Assembly (NCBI GenBank): GCA_002471255.1 | Contig: DKPP01000011.1 | Coordinates: 188,922 to 252,921 of the forward strand | Reading direction: 5' to 3' | From: Akkermansiaceae bacterium UBA7331 | Lineage (GTDB): Bacteria; Verrucomicrobiota; Verrucomicrobiia; Verrucomicrobiales; Akkermansiaceae | DNA: 64,000 bases | Part shown: piece after piece, positions 33,323 to 43,633 of the stretch | How the letters are laid out: each line of letters opens with the position of its first letter | Position numbering within the stretch: the first letter of the stretch is position 1 | Notes under the pieces: model-generated | What the model was told of the DNA's origin: nothing | The model's database searches: none | What the model saw: the letters and a program-made list of their open reading frames with translations, nothing else | Made by a program: the position numbers and the translations under genes

Positions 33323-35164
33323 TTAGGCATTGATCGGGTCAAGCTCCACTCTCAAATGGTCAAGAATGTAATCTTGTCTCTCTTTCGTGTTTTTGCCCAT
33401 ATAAAATGCTAGTAAATCTTTTATTTTGTGCGAATCATCAAGGCGAACCTTGTCGAGTCGTATGCCTTCTCCAATGAATTCTTTGAATTCCCTTGGTGAG
33501 ATTTCCCCCAAACCTTTAAATCGAGTGATTTCCGGGTTTTTACCTAACTCGGAAATGGCTTGGTTCTTTTCGTCTTCAGAATAACAATAAAAAGTTTTTT
33601 GTTTGTTTCTTACACGGAATAAGGGAGTTTGCAGAATAAATAAATGCCCTTCTCGAATCAATTCCGGGAAAAATTGAATAAAGAAAGTTAATAACAAAAT
33701 ACGGATGTGCATACCATCGTTATCAGCATCAGTAGAGATAATAACGCGGTTATAGCGTAAATCTTCTAAGCCGTTTTCGATGTTTAATGCGTGTTGTAAA
33801 AAATTGAACTCTTCATTCTCGTAAACAACCTTGCGACTCATTCCAAATGAATTGAGTGGTTTACCTCTGAGTGAAAATACTCCTTGTGTTTCCGCATCTC
33901 TAGCTGTGGTAATTGAGCCGGATGCAGAGATACCTTCTGTGATGAAGAGACATGTTTCCTCGGCACGAGCATGCTTGGAATTATAGTGAACGCGGCAATC
34001 TCTTAAATTCTTATTATGAATTTTTGCTTTGCGAGCTTGTTCTCTTGCCAATTTTTTAATACCGGAAAGTTCTTTGCGTTCGCGTTCCGAGTCCTTAATT
34101 TTATTTTCGATCGTTTTGGCAAGTTCCGGATTCTTATGTAAAAAGTTATCGAGCTCTTTAGATAAGAAATTACCGACAAAAGTACGGATGGTTTCACCTT
34201 CGGGTGTGATGGTGTTTGATCCGAGTTTTGTTTTAGTTTGAGATTCGAATACCGGCTCAATGACTTTGATTGAGACGGCTGCGACAAGCGAGGAACGAAT
34301 GTCTGAAGCTTCGTAACTCTTTTTGTAGAAGTCGCGTAAGGTTTTGACTATAGCTTCACGAAACGCCGCTTGGTGTGTGCCGCCTTGCGTTGTGTGTTGG
34401 CTATTAACAAAGGAATAATATTCTTCACCATATTGGCTACCATGGGTGAAGGCTATTTCAATGTCGGGCCCTTCCAAATGAATGATCGGGTAGAGTGGTT
34501 CTTCACTCATAGCCTCAGTTAATAAATCCCTAAGACCATTTTTAGAAATGAATCGTTTGCCGTTTAAGTAAAGGCTGAGGCCTGTATTAAGGTAGGAATA
34601 ATAACGGCACATTTTTTCAATATATTCATATTGAAAAGCCGTATGTGGTGGGAAAATCTCGGTATCGACGTGAAAGGCAATTTGAGTGCCGTTTGGTTCT
34701 TCCGTGTCTCCTTCGATACGTGCTTCTTGTTGCTCTATCCCTTGATGGAAGGTGTAGGCTCGAGTTTTTCCATCACGAAAGGACTGGATTTCAAAGAAGG
34801 ATGATAAGGCATTGACTGCCTTGATACCTACACCGTTTAAACCGACCGATTTCTTAAAGGCGTCACTATCATACTTACCCCCGGTATTGATTTTAGCAGC
34901 ACAATCGAGCAGTTTCCCTAATGGGATGCCTCGGCCATAGTCCCTCACGGTACATAATCCATCACTTTTAACGGAAATTTGGATTTTTTTGCCAAATCCC
35001 ATCACATATTCGTCGATGGAGTTATCGATGACTTCTTTGATCAAAATATAAATACCATCATCAGGAGATGAACCATCACCCAGTTTGCCAATGTACATGC
35101 CTGGGCGCATGCGTATATGTTCTCTCCAGTCTAAGGTTTTAATGCTGTTTTCGTCGTAAGCCAT
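33323..35164 (-). CDS. parE: Type IIA topoisomerase ATPase subunit (ParE/GyrB type, 613 aa)
   Basis: N-terminal GHKL ATPase (RMRPGMYIG, KEVIDNSIDEYVMG with the metal-binding Asn, GRGIPLG, GLNGVGIKAVNALS), a transducer domain, and a TOPRIM domain (FITEGISASGS with catalytic Glu, DADNDGMH with Asp). At 613 residues it lacks the 170-residue insertion of E. coli GyrB and matches ParE-sized proteins. It could be the topoisomerase IV subunit or a second gyrase-like ATPase. The partner A subunit is not in the window. Confidence 0.88.
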   Translation of the reverse strand: MAYDENSIKTLDWREHIRMRPGMYIGKLGDGSSPDDGIYILIKEVIDNSIDEYVMGFGKKIQISVKSDGLCTVRDYGRGIPLGKLLDCAAKINTGGKYDSDAFKKSVGLNGVGIKAVNALSSFFEIQSFRDGKTRAYTFHQGIEQQEARIEGDTEEPNGTQIAFHVDTEIFPPHTAFQYEYIEKMCRYYSYLNTGLSLYLNGKRFISKNGLRDLLTEAMSEEPLYPIIHLEGPDIEIAFTHGSQYGEEYYSFVNSQHTTQGGTHQAAFREAIVKTLRDFYKKSYEASDIRSSLVAAVSIKVIEPVFESQTKTKLGSNTITPEGETIRTFVGNFLSKELDNFLHKNPELAKTIENKIKDSERERKELSGIKKLAREQARKAKIHNKNLRDCRVHYNSKHARAEETCLFITEGISASGSITTARDAETQGVFSLRGKPLNSFGMSRKVVYENEEFNFLQHALNIENGLEDLRYNRVIISTDADNDGMHIRILLLTFFIQFFPELIREGHLFILQTPLFRVRNKQKTFYCYSEDEKNQAISELGKNPEITRFKGLGEISPREFKEFIGEGIRLDKVRLDDSHKIKDLLAFYMGKNTKERQDYILDHLRVELDPINA

Positions 35165-35281
35165 GATATGGGGGGTGTGAAGGGTTTCCTTCTCGGCGCA
35201 TTCTATGCGAAGTGTTCGACAAATTCCATTAAAAAAATGGGATTGACCGCGTGCTTGGTGATTGGTCTAATACTCGCGTAG

Positions 35282-36124
35282 ATGATGAAGATTTATGAAG
35301 CACCCTGTAAGGTGAACTTGTCCTTAAAGGTTTTAGGAAAGCGCGAAGATGGTTTTCATGCTGTTGAGACTGTTATGGTTCCTTTAACCTTATGTGATCG
35401 TCTTATTTTTGAGAAAAGCCAAAAGGGAATGGAGCTGTTTTGCGATATGCCCGGAGTGCCTCTCGATGAATCGAATTTAGTGCTCAAAGCAGCTCGTTTG
35501 ATGGAAAAACGTTTGGGTAAATCATTATCTTGGAAAATTACTTTAGAAAAGCATGTGCCACACGGTGCCGGTCTAGGCGGTGGTAGTAGCGATGCCGCCA
35601 TTTGTTTGGTTGCTTTAAATGAACTAGAGCAGGCGGGGCTTTCCCAAGAAGAATTGGTGTTGCTTTCTGCCGAACTGGGTTCCGATGTCGGCTTTTTCGT
35701 TTATCGGACACCATGTGTCTGCTCCGGCAGAGGGGAAATCGTTACTCCTCTTCAAAATTGGGTGTCTCAAGATTGCTGGATTGTCTTGTTAAAACCGGAA
35801 TTTGGTGTTTCGACCCCTAAAGCCTATTCTCGATGGAAAGATTCTCGTGAATTGGACGGGGTGGACTATCTTCCTCAGCAATTTGGTTCTTGGGTTTTGG
35901 AAAATGACTTAGAGCGACCTGTATTTGAGATGCATTTGTTCTTAGCTGAGGTGAAAAATTGGTTAAAGCAACGCCCTGAAACCTTGTGTGCTTTGATGTC
36001 CGGCTCCGGTTCGACGAGTTTTGCTCTTTGTGCCACTGAAGCTGATGCTCAGGCTGTACTCGAAGCGGCTAAACAAGAACTAGACCCTACATTATGGGGC
36101 TGGGTCGGTAAAATTCAGGCTTAG
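35282..36124 (+). CDS. ispE: 4-diphosphocytidyl-2-C-methyl-D-erythritol kinase
   Basis: 280 residues, GHMP kinase of the MEP isoprenoid pathway. APCKVNLSLKVLGKREDGFH at the N-terminus, ATP loop HGAGLGGGSSDAA at about residues 95-107, and LMSGSGSTSFAL at the C-terminus. Two tandem ATGs open the frame; either gives the same protein bar one Met. Followed 9 bp later by a squalene/phytoene synthase, so this pair handles precursor supply and use. Confidence 0.95.
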   Translation: MMKIYEAPCKVNLSLKVLGKREDGFHAVETVMVPLTLCDRLIFEKSQKGMELFCDMPGVPLDESNLVLKAARLMEKRLGKSLSWKITLEKHVPHGAGLGGGSSDAAICLVALNELEQAGLSQEELVLLSAELGSDVGFFVYRTPCVCSGRGEIVTPLQNWVSQDCWIVLLKPEFGVSTPKAYSRWKDSRELDGVDYLPQQFGSWVLENDLERPVFEMHLFLAEVKNWLKQRPETLCALMSGSGSTSFALCATEADAQAVLEAAKQELDPTLWGWVGKIQA

Positions 36125-36133
36125 AAATCAGAT

Positions 36134-37033
36134 ATGCAGTTTTATCCCTTACTTAAATCGGTTTCTCGTTCATTTTATTTAAGTATAAGATTTTTACCTA
36201 AATCATTAAGGGTGCCGGTAGGGGTGGCTTATCTATTGGCTCGAGCTACCGATACGGTAGCAGATTCAGCTACACATTCTCTTCAAAAGAGAGTTGAGCA
36301 GCTGAAAATGATGGAATCTGCCATATTGGGTCAGCTAAGTGGCGATGCTTATCAAGCGTTAATGATCGAATTAGCTTCCGTAGGAGCCGTGCAAAGCCAT
36401 GAGGGAGAGGCTCATTTGTTACAAGAGTTCGATAGCTGTATGGCTATTTTTCACGGATGCGAAGAGGCTGAGCAATCTTTGATTCGTGAAGTATTACATA
36501 CTATCATTACCGGTCAAATTTGGGATTTAGAATATTTTGAGCAATGCTCAAGTGTACAAACTAATGAAGAATTGGAGCTATACACTTATCGAGTAGCCGG
36601 ATGTGTGGGTGAGTTTTGGACAAAGTTATCACGATTGAAACTGAGGGATAGATTCAGTGTGGCTCCTGATAAATTGTTGCTTGATTGGGGTCGTCACTAT
36701 GGGATGGCTCTGCAATTAGTGAATATATTGAGAGATAGATCGGAAGATGAAGAGAAAGGTCGCTGCTATATTCCTAAGACCGATAAAGATTGGTTTGCCC
36801 AAGCCATCAGCTGGTTTGATGAAGCCGATTTGTATTCGGATTCGCTCATTGACCGACGATTACGGTTTGCGACGACATTGCCTGCTCAACTGGGGCGTAG
36901 AACCTTAGAGGCTATGTTGAATTCTCACGAACCCAACACAAAGATAAAAATTACGAAAAAAACGGTTTATTCCGAAATGGTAAAAGCTATTGTGATGTCT
37001 TTTCGCTGGCCTCAGTGCGATCGGGTTCGGTAG
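36134..37033 (+). CDS. Squalene/phytoene synthase family protein
   Basis: 299 residues, all-helical trans-isoprenyl head-to-head synthase. First aspartate motif DTVAD at about residues 39-43, second as DRSEDEEKGRCYIP at about 201-214, with RSFYLSIRFLPKSLR before the first. Such enzymes join two FPP to presqualene/squalene or two GGPP to phytoene. No hopanoid or carotenoid genes are adjacent, so the product is open. The 3' end overlaps the convergent gene by 47 bp. Confidence 0.9.
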   Translation: MQFYPLLKSVSRSFYLSIRFLPKSLRVPVGVAYLLARATDTVADSATHSLQKRVEQLKMMESAILGQLSGDAYQALMIELASVGAVQSHEGEAHLLQEFDSCMAIFHGCEEAEQSLIREVLHTIITGQIWDLEYFEQCSSVQTNEELELYTYRVAGCVGEFWTKLSRLKLRDRFSVAPDKLLLDWGRHYGMALQLVNILRDRSEDEEKGRCYIPKTDKDWFAQAISWFDEADLYSDSLIDRRLRFATTLPAQLGRRTLEAMLNSHEPNTKIKITKKTVYSEMVKAIVMSFRWPQCDRVR

Positions 37034-38465
37034 TTGATTTATCTGAGGGGGATTCAGGTTCACTTGTTGGTGTAACAGGTGGTTTGGGTTTCGGTGGTGC
37101 TAATAAATCTACCCAATCGTGGACGGTATATTCGGGTGATATGCCACCTATTTCTTGTAAAAGCGTTTCACATTTTTCCTTTAATTGCCCGTAATTAGGT
37201 GGTCCTGCTTCTTTTTCCGCACTACCTGGGAAAACAATATAGGAGATTTTAAGATCTGATTCAGGGCGACTATAGGAGTCAGCCTTAGGGTTGATTTCTT
37301 TTGCAAGACGTATCGAGCCTTCGCCTATTTTGTATCGTGGACCGGCATCACCTACTAAAGCCGGATAAATTTTATTGTTGGCTATCACAACGGCATAATC
37401 GCCAAACTGAGGCGAGTAATCGCTATTCTGTTTGACTACCCCAAGAGGAATGACGATGAACGGATCATATTCCGATATGAGAAAGCTGTATGTTTTAAGT
37501 TCGGTAATGACTCTTTGTGCATGGTCGATTCGTTTGAGAATAGCCTGTTTTTCAGATGCTTTGGCTGTTCTGAGTTCTTTTTGAGCTGCTGCTAATCTCT
37601 TTTGCCATGGAGCCAGTAAAGGATTCACCTTATCAGTCTGTTTTCTCCATCTATATGATGTGCTAGGTTGATAGTAGCTACTATTGAGGATTTTAGCCGG
37701 CATTTTTGTTAAACGGTCACCGTCAGAGCCGTCAGAGACGACATCCATTTCGCTTTGAATCCATAATGCTTTTCGATTGGTTGTTGGATATTCTAACTCC
37801 AATATCGTTTCCAAATCATAAAAATTGTGACGAGTAAGCAATTTATTTAATGATCCGAGGTTTTTTCTTAATTCATTTTGTTTTAATGAATAAAGTTGAC
37901 CATAATAAGGAGAGATTTTAGATAAGGATACTAGTTGATCTAATTGAGGAAATATTTTCGGTAAATGTTTATTCAATTTTTCCAGATCCTTTGCTGATTT
38001 TGTAGCATTAGGTTGCTTCACATCTAAAGATAAGGTCATTTGAAAGTTGCTCTTTTTTTCGCGATCTTGCGATGCCGAGCTTCCTTTAGAGAAATTGACT
38101 GCTGTTTTTAGATTGAGCCCACGAGCCAAATCATAAACATTATACATGGCCGATGTGGAAGGTCTCGTCGGCAAGACAGGTGGAAAAGGGGGGTAAACCA
38201 CTTCAGGGGTATTGATCGTGATCTCAGGCTGCCATGATTGGGTCATAGGCACGTTAATGACGGGTCTTACCGGTTTAGGCTTAGGTGTGTCAGTGCTTGG
38301 CTGAGGCGGTGTGGGTGCCGTATTATTATCACTATCGGATGTGCCACGCAAAGCTTCGACTAATTGAGCAGGATAGGGCGTTAATAAAGAAATACAAAAA
38401 ATAAGGATACTAAGTCCTATCAAGACCTTAAATGCCGTAAAAAATTTGTTGGGAGATTGGCGCAT
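36987..38465 (-). CDS. Membrane-anchored protein with Pro-rich linker, function unknown
   Basis: 492 residues. A single N-terminal membrane span (about residues 12-30, KVLIGLSILIFCISLLT), then a Ser/Asp/Pro-rich linker (residues 40-75). The large extracytoplasmic part contains a charged coiled-coil-like segment (about 285-315) and a Pro/Ser/Glu/Thr-rich C-terminus. No family recognised. It lies 9 bp after the SDR gene, so the two are probably co-transcribed. Confidence 0.75.
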   Translation of the reverse strand: MRQSPNKFFTAFKVLIGLSILIFCISLLTPYPAQLVEALRGTSDSDNNTAPTPPQPSTDTPKPKPVRPVINVPMTQSWQPEITINTPEVVYPPFPPVLPTRPSTSAMYNVYDLARGLNLKTAVNFSKGSSASQDREKKSNFQMTLSLDVKQPNATKSAKDLEKLNKHLPKIFPQLDQLVSLSKISPYYGQLYSLKQNELRKNLGSLNKLLTRHNFYDLETILELEYPTTNRKALWIQSEMDVVSDGSDGDRLTKMPAKILNSSYYQPSTSYRWRKQTDKVNPLLAPWQKRLAAAQKELRTAKASEKQAILKRIDHAQRVITELKTYSFLISEYDPFIVIPLGVVKQNSDYSPQFGDYAVVIANNKIYPALVGDAGPRYKIGEGSIRLAKEINPKADSYSRPESDLKISYIVFPGSAEKEAGPPNYGQLKEKCETLLQEIGGISPEYTVHDWVDLLAPPKPKPPVTPTSEPESPSDKSTTEPDRTEASEKTSQ

Positions 38466-38474
38466 GGCTTTACT

Positions 38475-39296
38475 TTAATGAGTGGGTTTTACCTGTCTTG
38501 GTCTAGTGCTCATGATGCGACGTAAAATGCACTTGGGCAACCATTTTAAGAATAATGAAATGATTCGAATTTTAAGATTAGGATAGACTAAAGCTTTTCT
38601 TTTTTGAAAGCCTTTGATCGCATCGTTAATCACGACATCAACCGGGGTGTCGAAATAATCGCGACCCGGGGTCATATTGCCGGTGAAGCCTTCTCGACGA
38701 GCGACTTTTCCAAATCCTGTAGCAACCGGTCCGGGGCATACTGCCGTGACAGATAAATTCGCCGCGTTTAATTCGACTCTTAGGGCTTCTGAAAAGCTTG
38801 TTACGTATGCTTTGCTTGCTGCGTAAACAGCAAAATCGGGAATGAATAAATCTGCTGCTAGTGAGCTAATGTTGATGATGCCACCTCCCGTTTGTTTAAG
38901 TTTGGGGATCATCCCATAACTTAAATGAGTCAAAGCGGTTATGTTCACTTGTATCATCTGATTGATTTTTTCCCATGAGGAGTTTTCAAAGGCTCCGTAA
39001 TCACCTAATCCTGCATTATTAATCAGCAAAGTGCTTAATGAGGTTAAGTCGGAAAGTTTAGCAAGGAGCTCCGTTCGTTGATTTGCATCGGATAAATCAC
39101 AAGGAATAATGATAACCTTTAAAGAAGGGTTTATTTCTTGTAGCTCTCGTTCGACCTCTTGCAATGCCTCTTCTCGTCTAGCGATTAAGATCATTTCATT
39201 ACATTTGGGAGCTAAGGTCGTGGCAAATCGTACACCAAAACCGGATGACGCACCGGTAATAATAGCTCGCTGTGGTATCGGCAAGAGATGATTCAT
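38475..39296 (-). CDS. Short-chain dehydrogenase/reductase
   Basis: 273 residues, classical SDR. Cofactor loop TGASSGFG near residue 15, LLINNAGLGDYG, catalytic Ser in NISSLA and the YAASKAYVTSFSEALR Tyr-x3-Lys pair, then CPGPVATGFG. The C-terminal 30 residues are basic and hydrophobic, as in membrane-associated short-chain reductases. Substrate unknown. Confidence 0.9.
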   Translation of the reverse strand: MNHLLPIPQRAIITGASSGFGVRFATTLAPKCNEMILIARREEALQEVERELQEINPSLKVIIIPCDLSDANQRTELLAKLSDLTSLSTLLINNAGLGDYGAFENSSWEKINQMIQVNITALTHLSYGMIPKLKQTGGGIINISSLAADLFIPDFAVYAASKAYVTSFSEALRVELNAANLSVTAVCPGPVATGFGKVARREGFTGNMTPGRDYFDTPVDVVINDAIKGFQKRKALVYPNLKIRIISLFLKWLPKCILRRIMSTRPRQVKPTH

Positions 39297-39344
39297 GATT
39301 ACAACTTCTTGTGTGATGATAGATTATCCCTCTATCCGTGCAAT

Positions 39345-39384
39345 AAAAAAGCATCGGCGCCATGCTTGATGACGCCGATGCTTA
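39345..39384 (-). terminator. Terminator of the DUF6941-type gene
   Basis: An 11-bp perfect stem (aagcatcggcg / cgccgatgctt) followed by T6 on the minus strand, 22 bp after the stop at 39406. Confidence 0.82.
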
Positions 39385-39405
39385 TAGTAAAAATGACTAG
39401 AGAAA

Positions 39406-39825
39406 TTATTCGCCAGCTTGGTCTTGTACTTGTACTACGCGGAATGGTACGCGAGAAGCAAGTTCACCGTCAACGGAGATGTCAACAGAGTAGTTACCTG
39501 GTTTTTCGAAACGAAGACCTTGGAAGTTCATGATCAAGTTACGAGTAAAGAATGCTGCACCTTCAGGGAAGGTTGGTACTGGGAAATTGATCTTGATTGG
39601 CATGCGTTCTTTGTCAAGAGCATTGCCATCTGCGTCAACGATGGTCAAAGATAATTCGTGCTCACCTTCATCTTCAGGAGTGAGGCATACGCGAAGCGCT
39701 ACAGCGCAAGTTGGGTGTACAACTGGGAATTGACGTGCTACAAGAGAGTCAAATCCGCCTTGAATGCAAAGCTTGCCTTGATAATCTGCGGCGAAATCGC
39801 AAAGTGTTGCTACTAAAAAGTCCAT
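39406..39825 (-). CDS. DUF6941-like conserved protein
   Basis: 139 residues, no signal peptide. MDFLVATLCDFAADYQGKLCIQGGFDS and HPTCAVALRVCLTPEDEGEHELSL resemble the small proteins grouped as DUF6941, which look like a single beta-sandwich. The assignment is from memory of the motif pattern. Role unknown. Single gene with its own terminator. The start at 39825 is preferred; 37 upstream in-frame codons are not protein-like. Confidence 0.75.
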   Translation of the reverse strand: MDFLVATLCDFAADYQGKLCIQGGFDSLVARQFPVVHPTCAVALRVCLTPEDEGEHELSLTIVDADGNALDKERMPIKINFPVPTFPEGAAFFTRNLIMNFQGLRFEKPGNYSVDISVDGELASRVPFRVVQVQDQAGE

Positions 39826-40022
39826 GTTAGTGTGATTTTTAAGTTTGTAATAATAGATGTTTCGCTCAATGATTGAGCGGTGATACTTGTATATTTGTAG
39901 GTAAATTATTGTTTTATTGCAAGCATAAGTGTTCAAAAAAGTGTCATTATTCCACTTCCGATGGGTTGCACTTGCAGGTTTTCTTCTGACAAGGTAAAAC
40001 TAGGGCGTACTGTATTAAAACT

Positions 40023-43000
40023 ATGATTCATCGATTAAGAAAATTACCCTCTAAATTGGTTTTATGGCGTTTAGAGTTGATGAAATTGGTAGGTGCTTAT
40101 GTTCCTTGGTTTCGTCGTGATGATGGATCAATGAAGGTTTATGCCGGTACTTTAGTAGATTTATTTGCAACGATATTAGGGAACAAAAATCATATAAGCG
40201 CTAAAGATGCCGATGCTGCATTGGATTTGTTGCGTTACACATTTCCGGAAGTGGAGCACCGATGGCTTTCTTTACGTTTTGAGCGATCGATGGCGGCCGG
40301 ATTGACTGTGGAGAATGTGTTGGCTGCTGCGGCGATGGGGCGCGATGAAGCGGAAAGAATGGCGATTGCCCTAGAAGTATTATCCTTGTTAATCAATAAG
40401 GGTGATATGAGGCTCGTTGATGATCTTTTTGATACGGTAACATATGGATTGGAGCTCCCCGGTGCATCTCATCATTTACGTCAATTATTGGAAGACCCTA
40501 ATACGATTAGTCAGGAACCGGTGTATTGCGTTAAATTCGGAGCCTATCCCGATGCGGAAGTTTCCTTACCTGAAGAAGATGAGGGGATTGCTTTTAGGGT
40601 ATTGCGCTGTTCTCGTTTAGTATTGATTATCAATGATGGTAATAAGGCCATTGTTGTGCGTGGTCGTTACTTGCCATGTAAGGGGATTATGCCTTTGACG
40701 ACAGGTCAAGTGGTCTTATTGGGATCTGGGCCGATGAGTTATGAGGATTTGGAGTTTTTCTTAGATTCGAAACGTTCCGGTAAGCAGGAAGTTTGTTATG
40801 TTTACATTGAAAATGAATCTTTGCAAATCAGCCGTACTAAGACGCGATTTTCCCAATTAAAGGTATCTATGGGGCTATCCTGTACTCTGGAGCTTTTACG
40901 GAGTGAAGTTGTAGTCGAGGTAGATGGCGTAAGGCTTCTACCGTTTCAAGCTGTCTCTTGGCCATATTACTCTACCTTTTTAGTTGATGGAGTGGGGCCT
41001 TTTGCCTTAGGCGAAGTGCAAAGTGTGATTTCCGATACCGGCCGTCGATTTCAATTGGACCCCACCACGCGTAAGGTGCGAGTTACCAATTTACCTGAAA
41101 AGGCACGTAAGGGTGATATGTTGCTCACTCCCGGCTTAGCTGCCGGCGTAGTCATGGAAGTTTCTTTTTCCAGTGCGACCAATTCCGGTTGGCTGGAGGT
41201 CATGCAGTCCGATATGCCCATTTGGCTAAATAATCGAATCGTTAAAGGACGAGTCGGTTTATCAGATGGCGATTTAATCAAATTAAATGCGTATCAAGCT
41301 TTAAGGTGTCGATTCTCATCCGGAGTATTGGATGAAGAATATAATGCGATACGTTCTTTGAGCGTAGAAGGCTTAACAAAGGAGTTTAGTCGTAGTGGCC
41401 GTGTGGTCGATAATATCGATTTGACCGTCAAACGTGGTGAAATGGTTTGTATTTTAGGACCTAGCGGCTCGGGTAAAAGTACTTTTTTATCAATGTTGGC
41501 AGGTCACATGCACCCAACTCGCGGTATTGTTCGTTATAATAATCAATCGTTATATGATGAGCCTGAGACCTTGCGTCCTTATATCGCATACATCCCTCGA
41601 CAAGATATTTTGGATTCTGCAATGTCCGTGTCGGAGCATATTGCTCAAGCCACCATTGTGAGACGCCCAAGATTATCTCGACGTGAAAGGATGCGCCGAG
41701 TCAATGCCGTCTTGAAATACTTAGGGCTGACTCACATTGCATCACGGCGCGTAGGCGCATCCCATTCTCGTACTATTTCAGATGGTGAGCGTACTCGTCT
41801 TAATTTGGGTCTGGATTTGGTAGGCGTAGCCGATGTGTTCTTATTAGATGAACCGATTAGCGGTCTATCAACTAGTGATGCTAAGAATGTGATGCAAAGC
41901 ATTCAAAGCATCAGTCGTGATAAAATGGTTATTGCGACCATGCATAGACCTAGCCAATCGATTTTGAATCAATTCCAAAAGGTGCTGGTACTCGATCAAG
42001 GTGGACAAATGGCATATTGGGGTACGGTATCGGGAATGATTAAGTATTTCCGTAAAGCTGCAAATGATTTAGGTATCTTCGTATCTGAAGAGGCGAAGAA
42101 CTCCGGAGGTGCCGATTTCGTGTTTGAAGTATTGGCAGCGCCGTTAAAGTGGCATGATTTGCGACGTAAACAACACCCTCGTTTGTGGCAGGAACGTTTT
42201 GAAGGTACCGTATTTAGAGATACTTTAGGTCGCCAATCTTTGGATACCTCTCCACAAACTGTTTATGGAGGCATGCAGGCTATTCCGATGCGACCACGTC
42301 GTAGTGCGCAACAATTATGGCGATTGTTTAAATTGTGGATGACCCGCACGTTTTTGGGGCGAGTCCGTAGTAGAATGGCTCTCTATACCATGTTGTTAGA
42401 GGGACCTGTTTTGGCTCTACTGATAGCATTTACGTTAAGAGCCTCATCGGCTGAAGAATATACATTTGCCACGGCTTTGCATATTCCCGCCTATTTGTTT
42501 TTGGCAACTGTTGTTGCCATGTTTTTCGGCTTGACCGGTGCTGCAAGCGAGATACTAAAGGATCAGCCTTTGCTAAAACGCGAGAGTAATTCTCGTGTTT
42601 TTGTGACCGGATATATGGCATCGAAAGCCTTGGTGTTGACGTTTTTGTCCGGGGTGCAATCTGCCTTGTTCCTGTGGGTTGGTAACGCCATCCTCGAGGT
42701 GCATGAGATGTTTGTTTGGTATTGGTTGACAATGGTGTTAACCGCTTTTGTAGGGGTGAGCCTTTCCTTGTTAGTATCCGTATTTGCTAAAACGGAACGT
42801 GCTGCTCTCAATATGGTGCCATTACTGTTAATTCCTCAGATTTTGATGGCAGGGGCTATTGTGAGGTTTGATGAAATGAATCAATTTATTCCCTGGTCTG
42901 CCCATCGTACCGATGAAAATGGACGATTGAAACCCGGGCGTGTTCCATTGGTTGCCGAGTCTTGTCCTTTAAGATATTCGTTTGAAATGATGGTCGTATC

Positions 43001-43577
43001 TCAATCATCATATAACCCGTGGGAAGAAGAACGACAAAAAATTCAAAATGAAGTTGATATTTTAAAAGCTAAAGCTCAATTGACAGATGAAGAGTTTGCT
43101 CGATTTAAAGTATTAAAATATGGTTTATTGCATGTATCGGCATTGGGAGCTGATACGGTGGAATCTGCTAAACAAGGTTTGAGGACGATTCGTCGATCTG
43201 CTATCGGAGATACGGAAAAAGATTATAAAAATCTGATCTATAAGATGGAAGAGGAAACCCGTGATATGCGAGAAATGAAATCATTTTTCGTCAATGATCG
43301 TATCACGATGATGGATGAGAATGCTGAAATACAGCGTGTTAGTCGTAATCAAAAAGAAAAGCCGGAGATATTTTTAGCCAGGCGTCAACCATTAGGGATC
43401 AGTACATATTCAAAACCCGATTCAGATGAACAGTTAGATGAATTTGATACGGATGATTGGACGATAGGCACTGTTGCTAAAAATGGGTGGGTCTTATTTG
43501 GTATGGGAATGTTACCTTTATTCATATCGGGAATATGGTTAAAGAGACGTTTAGAAGGGAAAAAAGATATCGTTTAA
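40023..43577 (+). CDS. Multidomain ABC protein: TerB-like/FHA-like N-terminus, ABCG-type ATPase and membrane domain
   Basis: 1,184 residues. Residues 25-130 resemble a TerB-like helical domain. Residues 170-440 hold two beta-rich segments that may be FHA-like. The ATPase spans about 450-680 with Walker A GPSGSGKST (about 479-487), signature TISDGERTRL (Asp replaces the second Gly of LSGGE) and Walker B VFLLDEPISGL. An ABC2-type membrane domain follows (about 780-960), then a charged cytoplasmic or periplasmic segment and a last span near 1160. ATPase-then-membrane order is that of ABCG half-transporters. Substrate unknown. Confidence 0.85.
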   Translation: MIHRLRKLPSKLVLWRLELMKLVGAYVPWFRRDDGSMKVYAGTLVDLFATILGNKNHISAKDADAALDLLRYTFPEVEHRWLSLRFERSMAAGLTVENVLAAAAMGRDEAERMAIALEVLSLLINKGDMRLVDDLFDTVTYGLELPGASHHLRQLLEDPNTISQEPVYCVKFGAYPDAEVSLPEEDEGIAFRVLRCSRLVLIINDGNKAIVVRGRYLPCKGIMPLTTGQVVLLGSGPMSYEDLEFFLDSKRSGKQEVCYVYIENESLQISRTKTRFSQLKVSMGLSCTLELLRSEVVVEVDGVRLLPFQAVSWPYYSTFLVDGVGPFALGEVQSVISDTGRRFQLDPTTRKVRVTNLPEKARKGDMLLTPGLAAGVVMEVSFSSATNSGWLEVMQSDMPIWLNNRIVKGRVGLSDGDLIKLNAYQALRCRFSSGVLDEEYNAIRSLSVEGLTKEFSRSGRVVDNIDLTVKRGEMVCILGPSGSGKSTFLSMLAGHMHPTRGIVRYNNQSLYDEPETLRPYIAYIPRQDILDSAMSVSEHIAQATIVRRPRLSRRERMRRVNAVLKYLGLTHIASRRVGASHSRTISDGERTRLNLGLDLVGVADVFLLDEPISGLSTSDAKNVMQSIQSISRDKMVIATMHRPSQSILNQFQKVLVLDQGGQMAYWGTVSGMIKYFRKAANDLGIFVSEEAKNSGGADFVFEVLAAPLKWHDLRRKQHPRLWQERFEGTVFRDTLGRQSLDTSPQTVYGGMQAIPMRPRRSAQQLWRLFKLWMTRTFLGRVRSRMALYTMLLEGPVLALLIAFTLRASSAEEYTFATALHIPAYLFLATVVAMFFGLTGAASEILKDQPLLKRESNSRVFVTGYMASKALVLTFLSGVQSALFLWVGNAILEVHEMFVWYWLTMVLTAFVGVSLSLLVSVFAKTERAALNMVPLLLIPQILMAGAIVRFDEMNQFIPWSAHRTDENGRLKPGRVPLVAESCPLRYSFEMMVVSQSSYNPWEEERQKIQNEVDILKAKAQLTDEEFARFKVLKYGLLHVSALGADTVESAKQGLRTIRRSAIGDTEKDYKNLIYKMEEETRDMREMKSFFVNDRITMMDENAEIQRVSRNQKEKPEIFLARRQPLGISTYSKPDSDEQLDEFDTDDWTIGTVAKNGWVLFGMGMLPLFISGIWLKRRLEGKKDIV

Positions 43578-43633
43578 TTTCTTGTTGACGTAGAAAGTCT
43601 CTATGATAGAGTTTTCCTAATTGATATTTTTGT

